A DNA stretch of 64,000 nt, taken from the NCBI RefSeq assembly GCF_900100875.1, contig NZ_FNKQ01000002.1:248001-312000 (forward strand), given 5' to 3'. The first letter of the stretch is position 1. Each line of letters opens with the position of its first letter. Under the pieces are notes generated by a model. It had not been told where the DNA came from, did not search any database, and saw only the letters and a program-made list of their open reading frames with translations. The stretch comes from Halopelagius longus. Its GTDB lineage: Archaea; Halobacteriota; Halobacteria; Halobacteriales; Haloferacaceae. Positions 61,558 to 64,000 of this stretch are shown one piece after another. The position numbers and the translations under genes are program-made.

Positions 61558-61749
61558 ATGGTAGACATCGTTGAATCATTCGTAGCAGCAATTGTCCTTC
61601 TTGTTGGTCTAATGCTAATGGCTGTCTTCGCAGGGGTAGACCCATCAGTTGCTACAGGATTGTTTGAGGGAGCAGTAAGGGTCGTGGTGGCCGTGTTCTT
61701 TGTTGGGGCTATTGGCCTTGCTATCTTCAGTGCTATAGGAGGCAGATAG
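61558..61749 (+). CDS. 63-residue two-helix membrane protein
   Basis: MVDIVESFVAAIVLLVGLMLMAVFAGVDPSVATG, then a second helix (VVVAVFFVGAIGLAIFSAIGG). Two helices with a short polar loop. An AATATT box lies about 30 bases upstream, so a leaderless start is possible. It sits 6 bases before the next membrane gene in the same direction, so they form an operon. Function unknown; small paired membrane proteins are common in archaeal viruses. Confidence 0.65.
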   Translation: MVDIVESFVAAIVLLVGLMLMAVFAGVDPSVATGLFEGAVRVVVAVFFVGAIGLAIFSAIGGR

Positions 61750-61755
61750 CGGCCG

Positions 61756-62007
61756 ATGTCTAAGCAGTCCCTCTACAGCCAGGTGGTTGAAGAAATGGAA
61801 AAAGACGGGTATCAGTTGACAGAGCAAGCTTTGATACTTGTCTTCGGAGGCGTCTTCGGTGGACAAGCATACAGCATTACACAAGAGGGGTATCCATTAG
61901 TACTGGAGCTGTTCCTCTATCTCTTTATTGTAACAATCGCTCTTATAACGATTGGAGCACTCCATTTTCTAATCAGTTATATTCGACTGTCGGATGCTGC
62001 AGGCTAA
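61756..62007 (+). CDS. 83-residue two-helix membrane protein
   Basis: A cytoplasmic-looking helix (MSKQSLYSQVVEEMEKDGYQLTEQ) is followed by two hydrophobic helices (ALILVFGGVFGGQAYSI and LELFLYLFIVTIALITIGALHFLISYI). It begins 6 bases after the preceding small membrane gene. No recognised family. Element-type codon use. Function unknown. Confidence 0.65.
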   Translation: MSKQSLYSQVVEEMEKDGYQLTEQALILVFGGVFGGQAYSITQEGYPLVLELFLYLFIVTIALITIGALHFLISYIRLSDAAG

Positions 62008-62321
62008 TGCCATCTGAACAACTGCAAAGGATTGTCTAAGGACTTTCATACAGTGGGTTCTTTTTATTCGCTTACAACTCACCTCATGAATTGTGACTTG
62101 AAACTGTACTTCTCTCAAAGGCCACAGCCTGCTTCACATTGGATTCTTTGATTGAGATAATGGAAACCATTCATAACAAATCCAAAGCGAATGTGACGCC
62201 AGCCAGACGCCTTAGAATGGAATCTAAGTGGTAATCACCCCCGAATCTTCTCCTGAGTTCCTCTCTCAATATACAGTACCTTAGCAGGTCGTAGTATACC
62301 TTACTGTAGTACCGTACAGCA

Positions 62322-62344
62322 CCGCACCGCATCCTCGGGAGATA
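62322..62344 (+). repeat. Copy B of the three-copy ~23-base repeat
   Basis: Matches copy A (61481-61503) with a few differences and the inverted copy C (62825-62847). The shared core is an ACCGC-CTCGGG-like arrangement ending GATA. It is followed by ATTCCGCCT, whose copy (ATTCCACCT) occurs after copy C. Confidence 0.5.
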
Positions 62345-62352
62345 TTCCGCCT
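62339..62352 (+). repeat. 14-base direct repeat, copy 1
   Basis: GAGATATTCCGCCT at 62339-62352 recurs as GAGATATTCCACCT at 62872-62885 with one change. The first copy overlaps copy B of the larger repeat; the second follows the inverted copy C. Likely part of the same regulatory architecture. Confidence 0.45.
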
Positions 62353-62625
62353 AAACCGCAACCACTACCGCAACAGCACAGCAACCGCCCTATTACAGTA
62401 CACTGTTAACAGCTGTAATGACACAGTATGCTGTAACACAGTTTCCTATTATAATAATGGAACTGTAGTAAGTAAACAGTGTCGTTCATTGAAACTCTGA
62501 CTGTTAACTATTAGCACTCTCCCATTTTTAAGGGTAAAAAGCACATATGAGTTAGTGTAACGAAACGTCCTAATAGAGGCTCTACAAGAGGGATTATTGA
62601 AAGAAAATTAGATTTCATGACTCCT

Positions 62626-62653
62626 GTCACCCCCACACAAGGCGGGGGATGAC
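62626..62653 (+). other. GC-rich stem-loop in the noncoding region
   Basis: GTCACCCCC (62626-62634) pairs with GGGGG-A-TGAC (62644-62653) around a 9-base loop, a strong hairpin in otherwise AT-rich sequence. It could be an origin feature or RNA structure. Confidence 0.4.
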
Positions 62654-62716
62654 GGTCGTCTACAAACGAATATCTAACCCCAGTGAACAGAAGTAATTAA
62701 ACTTAAGCCCTGTTCT

Positions 62717-62734
62717 ACACCTCGAAGGTGTTTT
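62717..62734 (+). terminator. Hairpin followed by T run
   Basis: ACACCT (62717-62722), loop CGA, AGGTGT (62726-62731) then TTT. This resembles an intrinsic terminator. The nearest upstream genes on the plus strand are the two membrane proteins about 700 bases away, so its role is uncertain. Confidence 0.35.
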
Positions 62735-62824
62735 GAGAAGTTAGTACGTTGATTCGAGGTTACAGAGTCTGAAATAGGTGAATAATATTCTGACTGTTGC
62801 TATCTCTGGTGCCGTTATGCTGTC

Positions 62825-62847
62825 TATCCCCCGAGATGCGGTAGCGG
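62825..62847 (-). repeat. Copy C (inverted) of the three-copy repeat
   Basis: The minus strand here matches copies A and B closely (CCGC-ACCGC-...-CGGG-...-GATA layout). The inverted copy places the repeats on both sides of the ACAGT cluster and hairpins, i.e. bracketing the noncoding region. Confidence 0.45.
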
Positions 62848-62871
62848 ATAGTAGAAATGGTCGGAATTATA

Positions 62872-62885
62872 GAGATATTCCACCT
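62872..62885 (+). repeat. 14-base direct repeat, copy 2
   Basis: GAGATATTCCACCT; differs at one base from 62339-62352. Confidence 0.45.
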
Positions 62886-63065
62886 CTAAGATTCCTTCCG
62901 CCATTTAAATAGATAAACCAACATATGAACTATACGCAGGGGTCATTCCCTGTCTACCAATCTGGAACGTCACCTGAATATTGAACTCGTCCTCTATTGT
63001 TGATATGGAAAGGTGTGCGGAATCAAGTTCCTTTACCGCTTCACCTTTCCAGAGAAGTAGTTGAA

Positions 63066-63785
63066 TCAGTTTACCTGTTCTTTCACCTGCTTCATACTTG
63101 CGTACCAGTCTACGTCATGACGGTCAGCTATTTCTTTGAACAACGGCTTGTCTCCGTCATGCCGCTCAAATTCTCTTACTTGGATTCGTACCTCATATTC
63201 TTCTGGAGTCTCTATCATCCGATTCTGAGCAACTGCTAAACAACCAAGTGCAAGAGCTATTGGAGCAGAATTCGGTTCCTCGTTATCGTCATCGTCTATG
63301 TTTCCCTTGATATTTCCAAGACGATTGAAAGCGCGAGCATCGACCTTCATAACAAGCCGCTTTGCGTCTCTAACGATAGCATCAGAAAGATTGAGCGTAT
63401 CTCCAAGGGCTTCAGTCAGTGACAGCTTATCCTTAATTGCACTCTTCTTTCCACCGTCTCCGTAGTACCCATGCTGCCACATCCACATCCGCTTCCTCTG
63501 GGCTTTCAAATCTCTTCCATCCATCGCGGTTGTTGGAAGAGGATTTCCATGTGCGTCTTTCCGATTTGCATTGAACGTCGTCTCGCTTGGACGGCGCTTC
63601 CATCCTTGCGACGTTCGACCGCTGATTTCAGGCTCGTCATACCGATGTTTCGGCCTGGTCGCATCGATAAACGCTTCATCAACGCTACCATCGCCTGATG
63701 ATGCTACAACTGGCTGTCCGTCTGCAGTTTTCCCAATCTGTTCACCGACTTCATAGTCATGTCTGTATGTGTTTGTTGTTGACAT
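63066..63785 (-). CDS. Divergent TFB-like protein with one cyclin-like repeat
   Basis: A 239-residue element protein. Residues ~66-104 (RKDAHGNPLPTTAM..., ending RKRMWMWQ) align by eye with the TFB linker [10 protein letters not shown]...RLRKWQ of the chromosomal TFB at 15.8 kb. Residues ~121-239 (LTEALGDTLNLSDAIVRDAKRLV, PIALALGCLAVAQ, FKEIADRHDVDWYASMKQVKEQV) look like a single cyclin fold. The zinc ribbon and the second cyclin repeat are missing. It could alter or replace host promoter recognition. An alternative is another helical DNA-binding protein; the TFB link is by eye only. Confidence 0.55.
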   Translation of the reverse strand: MSTTNTYRHDYEVGEQIGKTADGQPVVASSGDGSVDEAFIDATRPKHRYDEPEISGRTSQGWKRRPSETTFNANRKDAHGNPLPTTAMDGRDLKAQRKRMWMWQHGYYGDGGKKSAIKDKLSLTEALGDTLNLSDAIVRDAKRLVMKVDARAFNRLGNIKGNIDDDDNEEPNSAPIALALGCLAVAQNRMIETPEEYEVRIQVREFERHDGDKPLFKEIADRHDVDWYASMKQVKEQVN

Positions 63786-63837
63786 GGACCCAACCCCGCA
63801 AGTTCCAACTACGAGGAAAACATCAGGATTTTGCTAT

Positions 63838-64000
63838 CTACCGTGCTTTTCGTCTCGGCTCCTCGATAGTGACGGTCGGGCCACCGAATTGCAAGTCATC
63901 CTCTTCAACAGTTTTCGTGGTGCCTTTTGACCGCTCTCCATCAATGAAACCGACTTCAATGAGTGCCTGACGTACTTCTGCAGGCTTGACATTCCACACT
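63838..64000 (-). CDS. C-terminal end of an unknown element protein (partial)
   Basis: The last 53 residues of a minus-strand gene that continues right of the window: VWNVKPAEVRQALIEVGFIDGERSKGTTKTVEEDDLQFGGPTVTIEEPRRKAR. A helix-turn-like KPAEVRQALIEVGFI is visible but insufficient for a name. It lies 52 bases before the TFB-like gene on the same strand, so they may be transcribed together. Judged partial because the frame stays open to the edge. Confidence 0.6.
   Translation of the reverse strand, partial: VWNVKPAEVRQALIEVGFIDGERSKGTTKTVEEDDLQFGGPTVTIEEPRRKAR

Larger units (their letters stand above)
62272..62504. repeat. Cluster of ACAGT/ACTGT motifs
   Basis: ACAGT or its complement occurs at 62273, 62303, 62395, 62402, 62423, 62438, 62462, 62476 and 62500, nine times in about 230 bases. 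The longer form TACAGTA/TACTGTA is at 62272, 62302 and 62394. A CTGTTAACAG palindrome lies at 62403-62412 with TTACAG (62393) and CTGTAA (62413) as outer arms. Looks like iterons or an operator array. Confidence 0.6.
62008..63065. other. Noncoding AT-rich region of the element with clustered repeats
   Basis: No credible gene of any length is seen in this ~1.06 kb. It holds a dense cluster of ACAGT/ACTGT motifs between 62270 and 62510, two copies of a ~23-base repeat also present after the integrase, a paired 14-base repeat, and two hairpins (62626-62653 and 62717-62731). It may hold a replication origin, a regulatory region, or noncoding RNA. Nothing in the sequence alone settles which. Confidence 0.6.
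60204..64000. mobile_element. Left end of an integrated element (virus or plasmid)
   Basis: The DNA turns AT-rich exactly at the tRNA break. It uses codons such as AGA, ATA, TTA and CAA that are rare to the left. Contents: a tyrosine recombinase, two small membrane proteins, 1 kb of repeat-filled noncoding DNA, and two minus-strand genes, one TFB-like. It continues beyond the window. Host-like core genes are absent. Nature (provirus, integrated plasmid or ICE-like) is not decidable here because no structural or replication gene is recognised. Confidence 0.8.

Noticed and set aside
62160-62234. 24-codon frame METIHNKSKANV... in the noncoding region
   Set aside because: Too short, no ribosome-binding or TATA support, within a repeat-filled region.
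1-64000. CRISPR arrays, rRNA or other tRNA genes
   Set aside because: No regularly spaced direct repeats with unique spacers, no rRNA-like stretch and no second tRNA cloverleaf were seen.

Overview
The window is a piece of a haloarchaeal chromosome, most like the Haloferacaceae. It is very GC-rich, its proteins are acidic, and many genes are leaderless with a TATA-like box about 25-30 bases before the start. It carries archaeal hallmarks: TFB, UPF0058, a bacterio-opsin-activator type regulator, Agl23, the ether-lipid enzymes GGGPS and DGGGPS, and a fructose PTS next to a class II aldolase in the order I recall for Haloferax. From about 60.2 kb to the right end the sequence becomes clearly AT-rich, with different codon use, and looks like an integrated element.

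Layout. 1-4.4 kb: fructose PTS operon (ptfC end, ptfA, ptsH, ptsI, ptfB) and class II fba. 4.5-9.6 kb: small DUF proteins, an HAD hydrolase, a gluconate-type sugar dehydratase followed by a hairpin-rich duplicated tail, an acetamidase, a MOSC protein. 9.6-21.6 kb: rubrerythrin-like protein, rhodanese-persulfide dioxygenase, carbonic anhydrase, 2Fe-2S ferredoxin, UspA, Agl23, TFB, a secreted nuclease, a METTL5-type methyltransferase with a cysteine-rich partner, a rhomboid protease, UPF0058 and a ribbon-helix-helix protein. 21.7-31.4 kb: sulfite-oxidase-like protein and the menaquinone genes menF, menD, menB, menA, menC (no menE), interrupted by an SDR/HxlR pair and a small zinc protein. 31.4-41.5 kb: an orphan NuoH, a bat-type regulator, ThuA, pyrBI, a DICT protein, glutamate dehydrogenase, CitE-like lyase, MaoC hydratase, DoxX. 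41.6-49.8 kb: lipoprotein, GGGPS-family protein, acyl-CoA carboxylase beta with an N-terminal epsilon/PccX-like extension, a gluconeogenic fbp + class I aldolase pair, an HhH protein with WR repeats, 3-hydroxyacyl-CoA dehydrogenase. 49.8-60.0 kb: ABC exporter whose first permease is fused to a PrsW-type protease, a hybrid sensor kinase, DUF5798, cysteine synthase, CoA-binding protein, a RecA/KaiC-like ATPase and DGGGPS.

Right end. A tRNA-Arg(TCG) gene at 60156 is intact only as far as the start of its variable loop. It is then replaced by foreign DNA carrying a tyrosine recombinase, two small membrane proteins, about 1 kb of repeat-rich noncoding DNA, and on the minus strand a divergent TFB-like protein plus the end of another gene. 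This is the most novel part of the window: an integrated virus or plasmid carrying what looks like a one-cyclin-repeat TFB homologue.

How it fits together. The left genes import and phosphorylate fructose and split fructose-1,6-bisphosphate. A second aldolase paired with FBPase at 45-47 kb probably serves the reverse, gluconeogenic direction. The men genes make menaquinone for respiration. Lipid, pyrimidine, glutamate and acyl-CoA genes are ordinary core metabolism.
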